DNA from: an uncultured Apibacter sp.
GTDB taxonomy: Bacteria > Bacteroidota > Bacteroidia > Flavobacteriales > Weeksellaceae
Direction: 5' to 3'
Assembly: GCA_945280365.1 (NCBI GenBank)
Contig: CALYQD010000011.1
Location: 1 to 64,000 of the forward strand
DNA length: 64,000 bases
The position numbers and the translations under genes were made by a program. Shown here piece by piece: positions 8,232 through 16,898 of the stretch; position 1 is the stretch's first letter; each line of letters opens with the position of its first letter. The notes under the pieces are model-generated. The model was not told the DNA's origin. It searched no databases and worked only from the letters and a program-made list of their open reading frames with translations.

Positions 8232-11201
8232 ATGCGAAAAAAAAACCAATGGCTTATTCCACTGTTAGGAGCAAATCTATTAGTAAATGCTCAACTATCA
8301 GAAATTTATTATAACAATTATCCAATAAGCAATGCCAAAGAATTATATGAAAATGAAGCTTATCGAGGTTCACAATATATAATAAATGATTTAATAAATT
8401 TTTGCAATCTTAGATCCTACCAGTTGGAAATTGCAAATTTCTACGATGCTCTCATAAGTATTATTTTACAAGACGAAGAAGCCGAAAAGAAATTTGATGC
8501 ATTTACGAATAAATATCCGCAAAGTGCATTGTCGGAAGGTGCACACCTTCAATTGGGAAATTACTATTTATTGCATCAGGATTATTATCGTGCAGCAGAA
8601 GAACTTGCTAAGGTCGACATTGGAAAACTTCCTCCAAGCCAAGTTGCAAGTCAATACATTAAGCTCGGATATGCACAATTTATGAATCAGGATTTTGAAA
8701 ATGCTGAAAAAAATCTTGAAAAAGGCTCGTATAGTGATCAATATAAAGATCAGATCAACTATTTATTAGGGCATATCGCCTATGCTAATGGAGAGCATAT
8801 TGAGGCTAAAAAAAGATTTACCTCTCTTTTAAATCATCCTGATTTTTCGGAAAAAATCAAACCTTACATGGTTCAAATTTATTTTAACGATGGTGAATAT
8901 GACGCTGCAATTACTACCGGAAATTCATTATTAGCCTCTAATAAATATCCGGAACTTAAAAATGAGATTACAAAAATAATTGGAGAATGCTATTTTAAAA
9001 AACAAAAATATGCAGAAGCTGAGCCTTATCTTAAAATATATATAAGAAACAGTACTTCTCCTACTTTAAGCGATTATTACCAACTAGGATATGTACTGTA
9101 TCAAGCCAAAAAATATGACGAAGCTGTCACTTATTTTAATAAAATTACGGTAGGTGACATTTCACCTATTTCACAGAATGCCTATTATCAACTAGGTAAT
9201 TCTTATTTAAAAACTCATAAAAAGAAAGAGGCATTAAGCGCTTTTAAAGCTGCGGCTGAAATGGATTTTGATAAAAGAATTCAAGAAAATGCTTATTTAA
9301 ATTATGCTAAATTGAGCTATGAAGTAGGAAATCCATATGAATCTGCCTCTAAAGTTTTAAATACTTACTTAAGTAAATATCCCAAATCCAATTATACTCT
9401 TGAGATTAATGAATTACTAATTAGATCATATATTGATTCGGGTAATTTTTTAGAAGCTTCAAAAATTCTTTCTTCAATCCCAAACAAATCTCCTGAATTG
9501 AAACTTAAAGAGCAAGAAGTTGCTTATGCATATGGGGTACAGCTTTATAATCAAGGTAAGATCGAATTAGCCTCTAATGAATTTGAGAAAGCTATTCGTT
9601 TAAAAAATAATTCGGAATTTTATGCTCGCTCTCTATATTGGATGAGTGATTGTCAATATCAATTAGGTAATTATCGAAATTCTATAGATTATTTACAACT
9701 TTTACAAAGCACCGGCAAACTTATACCTGAAAGTCAGCAAATTATGTATCAAAAAGGATACTCTTTTTTAAAATTAAAGAATTTTGATAAGGCTGCTGAT
9801 GCATTCCAGGAATATCTTAAAAATCCTAAGCAAGAATTTAAAGCGGATGCAGAGGTTAGACTAGCAGATGCTTTTTTAGGAAGTAATCACCTAGATCAGG
9901 CAGCCACTATGTACGAACAGGCTTATTCATCCAATAACGAAGATAAAGAATATTCTCAGTATCAAAAAGCTATTGTATACGGTCTTCAAAAAAATTACAA
10001 GAGTAAAATTACCGAACTTGAAAAATTTATAAAAGATTATCCTAAATCAATAAATACCATTAATGCTTATTTTGAATTAGGGTCGGCATATGCTGAAATT
10101 GGAGATTATAAGAATTCTAATACGTATTTTCAAAAAGTTATCAGCTTTTCAAAAAATAATGATTTGGTGGCTAAATCCTATATAAATATTGCTGATAATT
10201 TGACTACTCAAAAAGATTATCAAAAAGCTATTGTAAATTATGGAATTATTGCCGATACTTATGCCAAAACTGAGTATGCATTACAGGCTATTACTGGAGC
10301 AAAAACGGCTTTTATAGAAAGCGGCAAAGAAAACGAATACATAGATTGGGCTAAGAGCAAGGGATATAACATTGATAACGCTGAAGCTGAAGAGCTGACT
10401 TTTATGTCTGCCCAAAAGAAATTTTTAAATAAAGATTATGAAACAGCCTCTCAAGAATTTACTACTTTTTTAATTAAATTTCCTAATACAAGCCGTAAAA
10501 TTTCTTCGCTTTATTATTTAGGAGAATGTAATTTTCAAAACAATAATTATACACAAGCTGTAAATGCATTGAAAGACGTAGCAAATTCATCCAATGAATT
10601 TCAAGAAGATGCTTTAGTAAGGCTTTCCCAAATTTATCTAAAACAGGAAAAAGATGGAGATGCTCAAAATTCCTTGGAATCTTTGTATAAAATTACTTCG
10701 AATCAAAATTATCGATCTTTTGCCGAATTAGAACTTATGTATATCTATTCCGATCAAAATGAATTTAGCAAGGCTAATGAGATGGCTGTAAAAGTGCTGA
10801 ATAATTCAAAAAATTCTGCTACTGTAAAAGAACAAGCATCTTTAATCAAAGCGCGAAGCTTATATAATACTGGAAAAATCAAGGAAGCTAAATCAATATT
10901 TACAACACTTGAGCAATCTAAAAATAATGCCGTAAAAGCCGAGACTTTGTACTATAATGCTTTGTTTAAAAATATCGATAAAAAATACGAGGCCAGTAAT
11001 TCAGTTATTTTTAATTTGACATCTAAATATTCTGATCAGCAGTATTGGGGAGCTAAAGCATTACTTATAATGAGCAACAATTATTTAAATCTTAAAGATA
11101 ATTATCAGGCTACTTATATATTGGAGCAAATTATAGAAAATTATAAAGAGTTTCCAGATGTAATACAAGAAGCCCAAGCTCAGCTTAACAAAATTAAATA
11201 A
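8232..11201 (+). CDS. Large periplasmic or outer-membrane TPR-repeat protein
   Basis: The 989-residue protein has a short hydrophobic N-terminus (WLIPLLGANLLVNA) that looks like a signal peptide. It then consists almost entirely of tetratricopeptide-type helical repeats, e.g. AYYQLGNSYLKTHKKKEALSAF, EVRLADAFLGSNHLDQAA and YFELGSAYAEIGDYKNSN. TPR superhelices bind protein partners; no catalytic motif is seen. The downstream gene, 21 bases away, encodes a beta-barrel, and this TPR-barrel pairing suggests a joint role in the outer membrane. It is probably cotranscribed with rsmG. The partner and exact function are unknown. Confidence 0.88.
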   Translation: MRKKNQWLIPLLGANLLVNAQLSEIYYNNYPISNAKELYENEAYRGSQYIINDLINFCNLRSYQLEIANFYDALISIILQDEEAEKKFDAFTNKYPQSALSEGAHLQLGNYYLLHQDYYRAAEELAKVDIGKLPPSQVASQYIKLGYAQFMNQDFENAEKNLEKGSYSDQYKDQINYLLGHIAYANGEHIEAKKRFTSLLNHPDFSEKIKPYMVQIYFNDGEYDAAITTGNSLLASNKYPELKNEITKIIGECYFKKQKYAEAEPYLKIYIRNSTSPTLSDYYQLGYVLYQAKKYDEAVTYFNKITVGDISPISQNAYYQLGNSYLKTHKKKEALSAFKAAAEMDFDKRIQENAYLNYAKLSYEVGNPYESASKVLNTYLSKYPKSNYTLEINELLIRSYIDSGNFLEASKILSSIPNKSPELKLKEQEVAYAYGVQLYNQGKIELASNEFEKAIRLKNNSEFYARSLYWMSDCQYQLGNYRNSIDYLQLLQSTGKLIPESQQIMYQKGYSFLKLKNFDKAADAFQEYLKNPKQEFKADAEVRLADAFLGSNHLDQAATMYEQAYSSNNEDKEYSQYQKAIVYGLQKNYKSKITELEKFIKDYPKSINTINAYFELGSAYAEIGDYKNSNTYFQKVISFSKNNDLVAKSYINIADNLTTQKDYQKAIVNYGIIADTYAKTEYALQAITGAKTAFIESGKENEYIDWAKSKGYNIDNAEAEELTFMSAQKKFLNKDYETASQEFTTFLIKFPNTSRKISSLYYLGECNFQNNNYTQAVNALKDVANSSNEFQEDALVRLSQIYLKQEKDGDAQNSLESLYKITSNQNYRSFAELELMYIYSDQNEFSKANEMAVKVLNNSKNSATVKEQASLIKARSLYNTGKIKEAKSIFTTLEQSKNNAVKAETLYYNALFKNIDKKYEASNSVIFNLTSKYSDQQYWGAKALLIMSNNYLNLKDNYQATYILEQIIENYKEFPDVIQEAQAQLNKIK

Positions 11202-11222
11202 TTATACCAAGTTTAGAAGTTT

Positions 11223-12971
11223 ATGAATACTCAATATAAAATACTGTCACTTATTTTTTTGCTAACTATTTTTACTAATTTAGGATATTCTCAGATTAAA
11301 GAAGAGACTTTAAACATTAGACAAAAGAAAAATCCGCAAGTTAATGTAAAAGATATAGAGAAAAAGAAAACAGACCCCGATAAATATCCACCGACGAATG
11401 AAAATATGCCATCAAAAAAGGATTCTTTAAATTATACTATTATCGATGTTCCGGCAGTTTCTGAGTTTCAAACTTCTCAGTTACCTCCTCAATCATTAAA
11501 TACCGATTTTACTAATTCGTATTACGAAAATCATGCAAAAATCGGATACGGAACTAGAAATACATTGCTAGGAGATCTGTATTTCAATTATCCGATAAAT
11601 AATAATTTATCTGGGATAAAATTGTCTACACTTTCTACTGATGGCCCTAAAAATAAATACGATTGGAAAACGTCCTCTACAAATATAGACGCCGAAGCTT
11701 TTTATATTTTTAAATTAAAAACAGGAAAATTACATTTTGCAGGAAATTATACCTATAACGGATCGAATTATTACGGACTAAATGTTCCAGAATTAAATTC
11801 TACTCCAGGGATGAATGTAAGACAAAATACAAACCAACTTACTTTTAAATCAGACTATGATATGTATAGCAATAATTACCTAGATAAAGCTTCTTTAAAA
11901 ACCGGATATATGTGGGACAAGTTCGATTCTAAAGAAACTTTTGTCGACTTAAAAGCGAAGTTAGCTAAAAGCTCAGAAAATACAAATATTATGTTATCAG
12001 GTTTGAATTTTGGTGTAGAAGCAGATGTATTATTTAATTATACTTATACACATTTTGGTATAGATACTAAAAATAAATATTCTTTCCTTACTGCTGGATT
12101 TTCTCCCGTATTACGGATATCCAGTATGGGATCTTATCTTAAAGTCGGAGCCAATATCGCCTATAATGGAGAGTTAGAAGGCAACAATACAAAAATATTT
12201 TTTCATCCTAAAGCAGAATTTTTGTTCAATGCTGCCAAAGAAATTAGCGTCTATGCTGGTATAGACGGGGGAATAAAGTTAAATAATATGTCGAATCTAT
12301 TTTCGGAAAATCCGTATTTATATTCTAATCAATTGCTCAGACCTACTAATGTACTTTATAAAGTATATGCTGGTGTGAAAGGAGATATTGATGAAAGTAT
12401 AAAATATGAAGCAGAAGGTTCTTTCAGCAAAGCAGAAAATCTTTATTTTTATATGAAAAATCCTTACGATCTTACCATATCTTCTAATTTAAAACCCTAC
12501 AATAGGTTAAATACTTTTAATGCTGTTTATGATGACGGAAATATTATTACCGTTAAGGGTGCTTTACAATACTTTTGGAACGGAGATTTAAGTTTCGGTT
12601 TGGAAGGTGAATATCATAACTATAATCTTGATGTACTTAAGCATGCATATAGCTTACCTGACTACAAGATCGGATTAGATGGAAATTATAAAACTTTAGA
12701 AGATAAATTGAAATTTGAGGCAAAATTATTTTTTACCGGAGAAAGAAAAAGTAATTATTTCTACTATGAACCTGTATCAGCAACTATTAAAGAAGGAATT
12801 ACTACGTTGGATAGTTATGTTGATCTTAATCTCTCAGCTTCTTATAAATTGATAAATAATTTTTCAATATTTATAAATGGAACCAATTTATTCAGCAAAA
12901 ATTATGAAAGATTTCAAGGATATAAAGTTTTAGGTGCTCAAGTGATGGGAGGTGTTTTAGTCCAATTTTAG
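11223..12971 (+). CDS. Outer-membrane beta-barrel protein, TonB-receptor-like barrel without plug
   Basis: The 582-residue protein begins with a signal peptide (MNTQYKILSLIFLLTIFTNLGYS), then has a polar linker rich in Lys/Pro and many alternating aromatic/polar beta strands. It ends in Phe (GGVLVQF), the usual C-terminal signature for BAM-dependent insertion. The last strands (SIFINGTNLFSKNYERFQGY) resemble the end of TonB-dependent receptors. No plug domain and no obvious TonB box are visible, so active transport is doubtful. It follows the TPR gene closely and probably works with it. Confidence 0.82.
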   Translation: MNTQYKILSLIFLLTIFTNLGYSQIKEETLNIRQKKNPQVNVKDIEKKKTDPDKYPPTNENMPSKKDSLNYTIIDVPAVSEFQTSQLPPQSLNTDFTNSYYENHAKIGYGTRNTLLGDLYFNYPINNNLSGIKLSTLSTDGPKNKYDWKTSSTNIDAEAFYIFKLKTGKLHFAGNYTYNGSNYYGLNVPELNSTPGMNVRQNTNQLTFKSDYDMYSNNYLDKASLKTGYMWDKFDSKETFVDLKAKLAKSSENTNIMLSGLNFGVEADVLFNYTYTHFGIDTKNKYSFLTAGFSPVLRISSMGSYLKVGANIAYNGELEGNNTKIFFHPKAEFLFNAAKEISVYAGIDGGIKLNNMSNLFSENPYLYSNQLLRPTNVLYKVYAGVKGDIDESIKYEAEGSFSKAENLYFYMKNPYDLTISSNLKPYNRLNTFNAVYDDGNIITVKGALQYFWNGDLSFGLEGEYHNYNLDVLKHAYSLPDYKIGLDGNYKTLEDKLKFEAKLFFTGERKSNYFYYEPVSATIKEGITTLDSYVDLNLSASYKLINNFSIFINGTNLFSKNYERFQGYKVLGAQVMGGVLVQF

Positions 12972-13009
12972 TATATAATTTAGAGCAAAATTAATAACTT
13001 TATAATTCT

Positions 13010-13017
13010 TATTTTTG
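13010..13017 (+). promoter_or_regulatory. -7 element upstream of the PspC-like gene
   Basis: TATTTTTG matches TAnnTTTG and ends 25 bases before the ATG at 13043. No convincing -33 partner is seen. It suggests that the small PspC-like gene has its own start of transcription after the barrel gene. Confidence 0.4.
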
Positions 13018-13042
13018 TCATTAATTTAATTAATTTATATCT

Positions 13043-13264
13043 ATGTTCAAAAGATTAAGAACTATTTTTGAAGCTAACGGATTTGAGGTTATTTCTCGAA
13101 TCTCGGAAAAATTTGGGGTACGTGCCTCTAAATTAAGGCTTCTATTTATTTATCTTTCGTTTATTACATTAGGTGGCATTTTTGCTTTATATCTTACTGG
13201 AGCTTTTTTTCTATGGATTAAAGATAGCATTATTATTAAGCGTCCCTCTGTATTCGATTTGTAA
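13043..13264 (+). CDS. Small PspC-domain membrane protein
   Basis: The 73-residue protein has the layout of the short flavobacterial PspC proteins: an amphipathic N-terminus (RLRTIFEANGFEVISRISEKFGV), the RASKLRLLFIYLSFITLGG core, one transmembrane segment at about residues 35-60 and the ending RPSVFDL. PspC domains belong to the phage-shock envelope-stress response, but these stand-alone versions have no demonstrated function. It converges with the rhomboid gene, with 13 bases between the two stops. Confidence 0.8.
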   Translation: MFKRLRTIFEANGFEVISRISEKFGVRASKLRLLFIYLSFITLGGIFALYLTGAFFLWIKDSIIIKRPSVFDL

Positions 13265-13277
13265 ATTTTTAATTTTT

Positions 13278-14051
13278 TCAAGTATCTTTTCTGTTTTCTG
13301 TCGTTAGATCTTTCTTATCTTCTTTATTTTTAAAGAATTCAGAAGAACTTATGGAATTAAAATCCTCAGGATATTCATTTTTATATCTTTCCCAAAGTTC
13401 ATCATCATCCGAGTGATCATATTCTTCCGTCTCCCAATTAGGTTTCTTCCTTTTTTTCCCTATATTTCTTAACATATAAGCTAATATAAATCCTGTTACT
13501 GCTCCCGAAAGATGACTTTCCCAAGAAATATGCTCTCCATTAAAAATTCCTAACAACTCTCTTGGGAATATTCCCCAAACCATACTCCCATATAAAAAAA
13601 CGACTAGTAACGATACCGCCATTAATGTTTTTTCACCCCTAAAAATTCCACTAAAAAATAGAAAAAAAGCGAGTACATAAATAATTCCACTTGCTCCTAT
13701 ATGACATGACAAAATAGAAGAATTCATGATCGTAAAATCAGGCAACATCCAAACCACTATCCCTGATATTAGCCATCCATTGATTAACACGAAATAAGCT
13801 AATTTATCATAAAATTGAAAAGTAAAAAACGTTAAAACATATAATGGTACTGTATTACTGATTATATGCTTAAGATTTCCATGAAAAAGTGGGGCAAGTA
13901 TGATCCCTCTCAATCCCTTAAAGCTTAGCGGTATAATTCCATAACATTCTTTTAAAATTATGAAATTTTGCAATAAATACACAAGCCAAATAACACCTAT
14001 AAGTATGGTAGGAACTATAATGGCTTCTTTATGTATAGGGATCTTATGCAC
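13278..14051 (-). CDS. Rhomboid-family intramembrane serine protease
   Basis: The 257-residue multi-pass membrane protein has about six hydrophobic segments and the rhomboid dyad: Ser121 in GASGIIY and His180 in WESHLSG. The His-AxN region of the first segments is represented by HGNLKHIISN. Rhomboids cut transmembrane substrates within the membrane. The C-terminal 60 residues form an acidic cytoplasmic tail (EEYDHSDDDELWERYKNEY), as in other Bacteroidota homologues. It is likely monocistronic; substrates are unknown. Confidence 0.92.
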   Translation of the reverse strand: MHKIPIHKEAIIVPTILIGVIWLVYLLQNFIILKECYGIIPLSFKGLRGIILAPLFHGNLKHIISNTVPLYVLTFFTFQFYDKLAYFVLINGWLISGIVVWMLPDFTIMNSSILSCHIGASGIIYVLAFFLFFSGIFRGEKTLMAVSLLVVFLYGSMVWGIFPRELLGIFNGEHISWESHLSGAVTGFILAYMLRNIGKKRKKPNWETEEYDHSDDDELWERYKNEYPEDFNSISSSEFFKNKEDKKDLTTENRKDT

Positions 14052-14113
14052 TGAGATTTATTATATGTATTTTTGATTCTTTTTTAATAAACTTAATTTT
14101 ATCATATTATAAT

Positions 14114-14143
14114 AAAAACGGCAAGAAATTTCTTACCGTTTTT
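14114..14143 (-). terminator. Hairpin terminator after the DUF2911 gene
   Basis: The arms are ACGGCAAGAAA and TTTCTTACCGT (one G-T wobble), flanked by A and T runs, 24 bases beyond the stop of the minus-strand gene at 14167. It should end the glnS-DUF2911 transcript and separate it from the rhomboid gene. Confidence 0.75.
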
Positions 14144-14166
14144 ATGTTATTATTTTATTATTAAAA

Positions 14167-15027
14167 TTATAAGATTTTTTTCCATTCTTTAATAGCTTCT
14201 GTATTTAATCGGATGTAATCTTTATTTCCTTCTTTTTGGGCTCCCTCCAAAGATTTTTCAGCAGAATCTATTGCCCCTTTTATATCTCCTAATTTTGCCT
14301 GAATTTGTGATTTAACTCTAAAATACCAATAAGGAGATTCTCCTTGTTTCAAATCAATAGCCCTATTAATCCAATTCAAGGCTTTTTTCATATCTCCATT
14401 AGATTGTAAGTAGTAATTAGCTGAGGCATAATAAGCATTTGCATCAGCTTTTGGATTAGATAAAATCCCTTCTATACTTGCATTGGCTATCTTTTGGGTA
14501 GGCACATTAAAAATAACATCTGCTAACACTTGATCCCATATAAATTGTAAATGCGCAGAATTGTCTGAAAGGTTATTAATTCCAATAGTAAAAGATTCCA
14601 CAGATTCCGCTAATTTTTTTATAGGCACTGTTGTCTTTAATACCACTTTATTATCATCCCATTTTTCAGGATTTCCCCAATTTTCATGATCCGAATAAAA
14701 AATTATATCCCATTTATCATCATAAGGAATCGTATATATGGCATATTTCCCTTTAGGAAGAGTTTTACCGTCGATTTCAATGTCATCACCAAATTTGATT
14801 GTCGTATTTTCATTGGCACCGGTTCTCCAAATTTGCCCATAAGGTACTAACCCACCGAAAATAACTCTTCCTTTTTTGTTAGGCCGTGAATAAACATATT
14901 CAACATCTGTTAAACCCACCATTTGCTCAACTTCAGCTTTTAAACTTGCTGCCGGAGTTTTTACTTGTTGAGCTTCACTAAAATGTGAAAATAATGTAAG
15001 AGCTGATAATAAGATTATTTTTTTCAT
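14167..15027 (-). CDS. DUF2911 domain secreted protein with TPR-like tail
   Basis: The 286-residue protein has a signal peptide (MKKIILLSALTLFSHFSEA) followed by a DUF2911 domain at about residues 25-170. Its hallmarks are YSRPNKKGRVIFGGLVPYG, WRTGANENTTI and LPKGKYAIYTIP. The C-terminal third (residues about 180-285) is helical with TPR-like repeats (ANYYLQSNGDMKKALNWINRAI). DUF2911 proteins are widespread in Bacteroidota; the reaction or ligand is unknown. It lies 11 bases behind glnS and is probably cotranscribed with it, followed by a hairpin terminator. Confidence 0.9.
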   Translation of the reverse strand: MKKIILLSALTLFSHFSEAQQVKTPAASLKAEVEQMVGLTDVEYVYSRPNKKGRVIFGGLVPYGQIWRTGANENTTIKFGDDIEIDGKTLPKGKYAIYTIPYDDKWDIIFYSDHENWGNPEKWDDNKVVLKTTVPIKKLAESVESFTIGINNLSDNSAHLQFIWDQVLADVIFNVPTQKIANASIEGILSNPKADANAYYASANYYLQSNGDMKKALNWINRAIDLKQGESPYWYFRVKSQIQAKLGDIKGAIDSAEKSLEGAQKEGNKDYIRLNTEAIKEWKKIL

Positions 15028-15038
15028 ATTTAATACCT

Positions 15039-16721
15039 TTATTTATTAACGATTTTTGCCCATGTATCTTTTAAAGTTACCGTCCTGTTAAATATAAGAT
15101 GTTCAGTCGTTGAATCTTCATCTAAAGCAAAATATCCAAGTCTCTGAAATTGGTATTTATTACCAATATTTGCATCTTTCAAGCTAGGTTCGGCATATCC
15201 GTAAATAGTTTTTAAAGAATCCGGATTCAAAAAATTTAAAAAATCATCCTCCTGGGTGTCTGGAGATTCTTCTTTAAATAAACGATCATAAATTCTTACT
15301 TCAATAGGCAATGCATGTTTTACTGACACCCAATGTAAAGTTCCTTTTACTTTTCGCATACTTTCTTCTGTACCACTACCACTTTTGCTTTTATCGTCAT
15401 AGGTACAGTAAATTGTCTGAATTACTCCATCATGATCTTTTTCTACAGATTCAGCTTTAATAATGTAAGCACCTTTTAATCTCACTTCTCCGCCTAGAGT
15501 CAATCGGAAAAACTTTTTGGGAGCTTCTTCTAAAAAATCTTCTCTTTCGATATATATTTCTCTTGAAAAAGGTACCTCTCTTTCGCCGGCATCTTTATCT
15601 TCTGGATTATTTTCAACAATTACCTTTTCCTCTTGATTTTCAGGATAATTGGTAATTATCACTTTAACAGGATTGATTACAGCCATCACTCTAGGCGCAA
15701 TCTTATTTAAATGATCCCTTACTGTAAATTCTAACAAAGCAAAATCTATAATATTGTCTCTTTTTGCTACCCCTACCCTTTCCATAAAATCTTTAATGGC
15801 TTCCGGCGTGTACCCTCTTCTTCTCATACCTGATACCGTAGGCATTCGCGGATCATCCCATCCTGCTACATAATTTCCTTCAACCAAACGCAAAAGCTTT
15901 CTTTTACTGGTTATTGTATAACTCAAATTTAATCGAGCAAATTCACGTTGTTTACTCTTTACTTTTGTAGGTTCATATACTTGATCTAAAAACCATTCGT
16001 ATAAAGGCCTATGATTTTCGAATTCCAACGAACATAAAGAATGAGAAATTTGCTCTATATAATCAGATTCACCATGAGTCCAATCATATAACGGATAGAT
16101 GCACCAATCATTACCGGTTCTTTGATGATGTTTTTTCAAAATTCGGTACATAACAGGATCTCTCATATTCATATTGGGAGATTTCATATCTATTTTTGCG
16201 CGAAGCACACAACTTCCTTCTTCAAATTCTCCATCTTTCATTCTTTTTAAAAGATCTAGGTTCTCTTCTACACTTCTATTTCTATAAGGACTATCAATAC
16301 CATCCTCAAAAGGATTCTTTTTTTGTTCATTAATTTGTTCAGAGGTTTGATTATCCACATATGCTTTTCCTTCTTTCACTAATTTTACCGCCCAATCATA
16401 TAATTGTTGGAAATAATCAGAAGCATAGCACTCTTTATCCCAGCTATATCCTAACCATTCAACATCTTTTTTTATTGCCTCTACATATTCTTGATCTTCT
16501 TTTACTGGATTGGTATCATCAAAACGTAAATTAACAGGCACCTTATATTTATGCCCCAAACCGAAATTAATCCATATAGCTTTAATATGACCTACATGAA
16601 GATAGCCGTTGGGTTCGGGTGGAAATCTAAATCTCAATTTTTCTTTAGGAAAACCATTTTCCATATCCTCTTCTATAATCTGCTCTAAAAAATTTAAAGG
16701 TTTTGTTTCTTCTTGGTGCAT
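15039..16721 (-). CDS. glnS: Glutaminyl-tRNA synthetase
   Basis: The 560-residue class I synthetase has the HIGH motif as HVGH in FPPEPNGYLHVGHIKA near residue 40. The KMSKS loop appears as TSKRKL in LNLSYTITSKRKLLRLVEG. RMPTVSGMRRRGYTPEAIKDF and the C-terminal anticodon-binding beta-barrels are also present. It charges tRNA-Gln with glutamine in the cytoplasm. Its presence suggests that the organism does not rely only on the transamidation route. Length is typical. It is first gene of a two-gene unit with the DUF2911 gene. Confidence 0.97.
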   Translation of the reverse strand: MHQEETKPLNFLEQIIEEDMENGFPKEKLRFRFPPEPNGYLHVGHIKAIWINFGLGHKYKVPVNLRFDDTNPVKEDQEYVEAIKKDVEWLGYSWDKECYASDYFQQLYDWAVKLVKEGKAYVDNQTSEQINEQKKNPFEDGIDSPYRNRSVEENLDLLKRMKDGEFEEGSCVLRAKIDMKSPNMNMRDPVMYRILKKHHQRTGNDWCIYPLYDWTHGESDYIEQISHSLCSLEFENHRPLYEWFLDQVYEPTKVKSKQREFARLNLSYTITSKRKLLRLVEGNYVAGWDDPRMPTVSGMRRRGYTPEAIKDFMERVGVAKRDNIIDFALLEFTVRDHLNKIAPRVMAVINPVKVIITNYPENQEEKVIVENNPEDKDAGEREVPFSREIYIEREDFLEEAPKKFFRLTLGGEVRLKGAYIIKAESVEKDHDGVIQTIYCTYDDKSKSGSGTEESMRKVKGTLHWVSVKHALPIEVRIYDRLFKEESPDTQEDDFLNFLNPDSLKTIYGYAEPSLKDANIGNKYQFQRLGYFALDEDSTTEHLIFNRTVTLKDTWAKIVNK

Positions 16722-16744
16722 AATATAATTTAGTTATAAGCTTA

Positions 16745-16752
16745 CAAATTTA
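16745..16752 (-). promoter_or_regulatory. -7 element upstream of glnS
   Basis: On the minus strand TAAATTTG matches TAnnTTTG and ends 23 bases before the glnS ATG. No -33 TTTG is found at standard spacing. Confidence 0.4.
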
Positions 16753-16886
16753 AGTCATTTTTAATAGTAAAATTCATATAATATTTCAAACATATAAAAT
16801 ATTTTCAATGATTTAACTTTTCTTAGATAAGGCTTTAAGAATATTTAAAAATATAGAATTCTCGCAAATTGATCAACGAAAATTAT

Positions 16887-16894
16887 TAATTTTG
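16887..16894 (+). promoter_or_regulatory. -7 element only 4 bases from the histidine-kinase start codon
   Basis: TAATTTTG fits the TAnnTTTG consensus and ends at 16894, while the kinase ATG is at 16899. If used, transcription would begin at or next to the A of the start codon, so the mRNA would be leaderless. A TTG lies at 16869-16871, but the 15-base spacing is shorter than usual. Confidence 0.4.
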
Positions 16895-16898
16895 TAGG

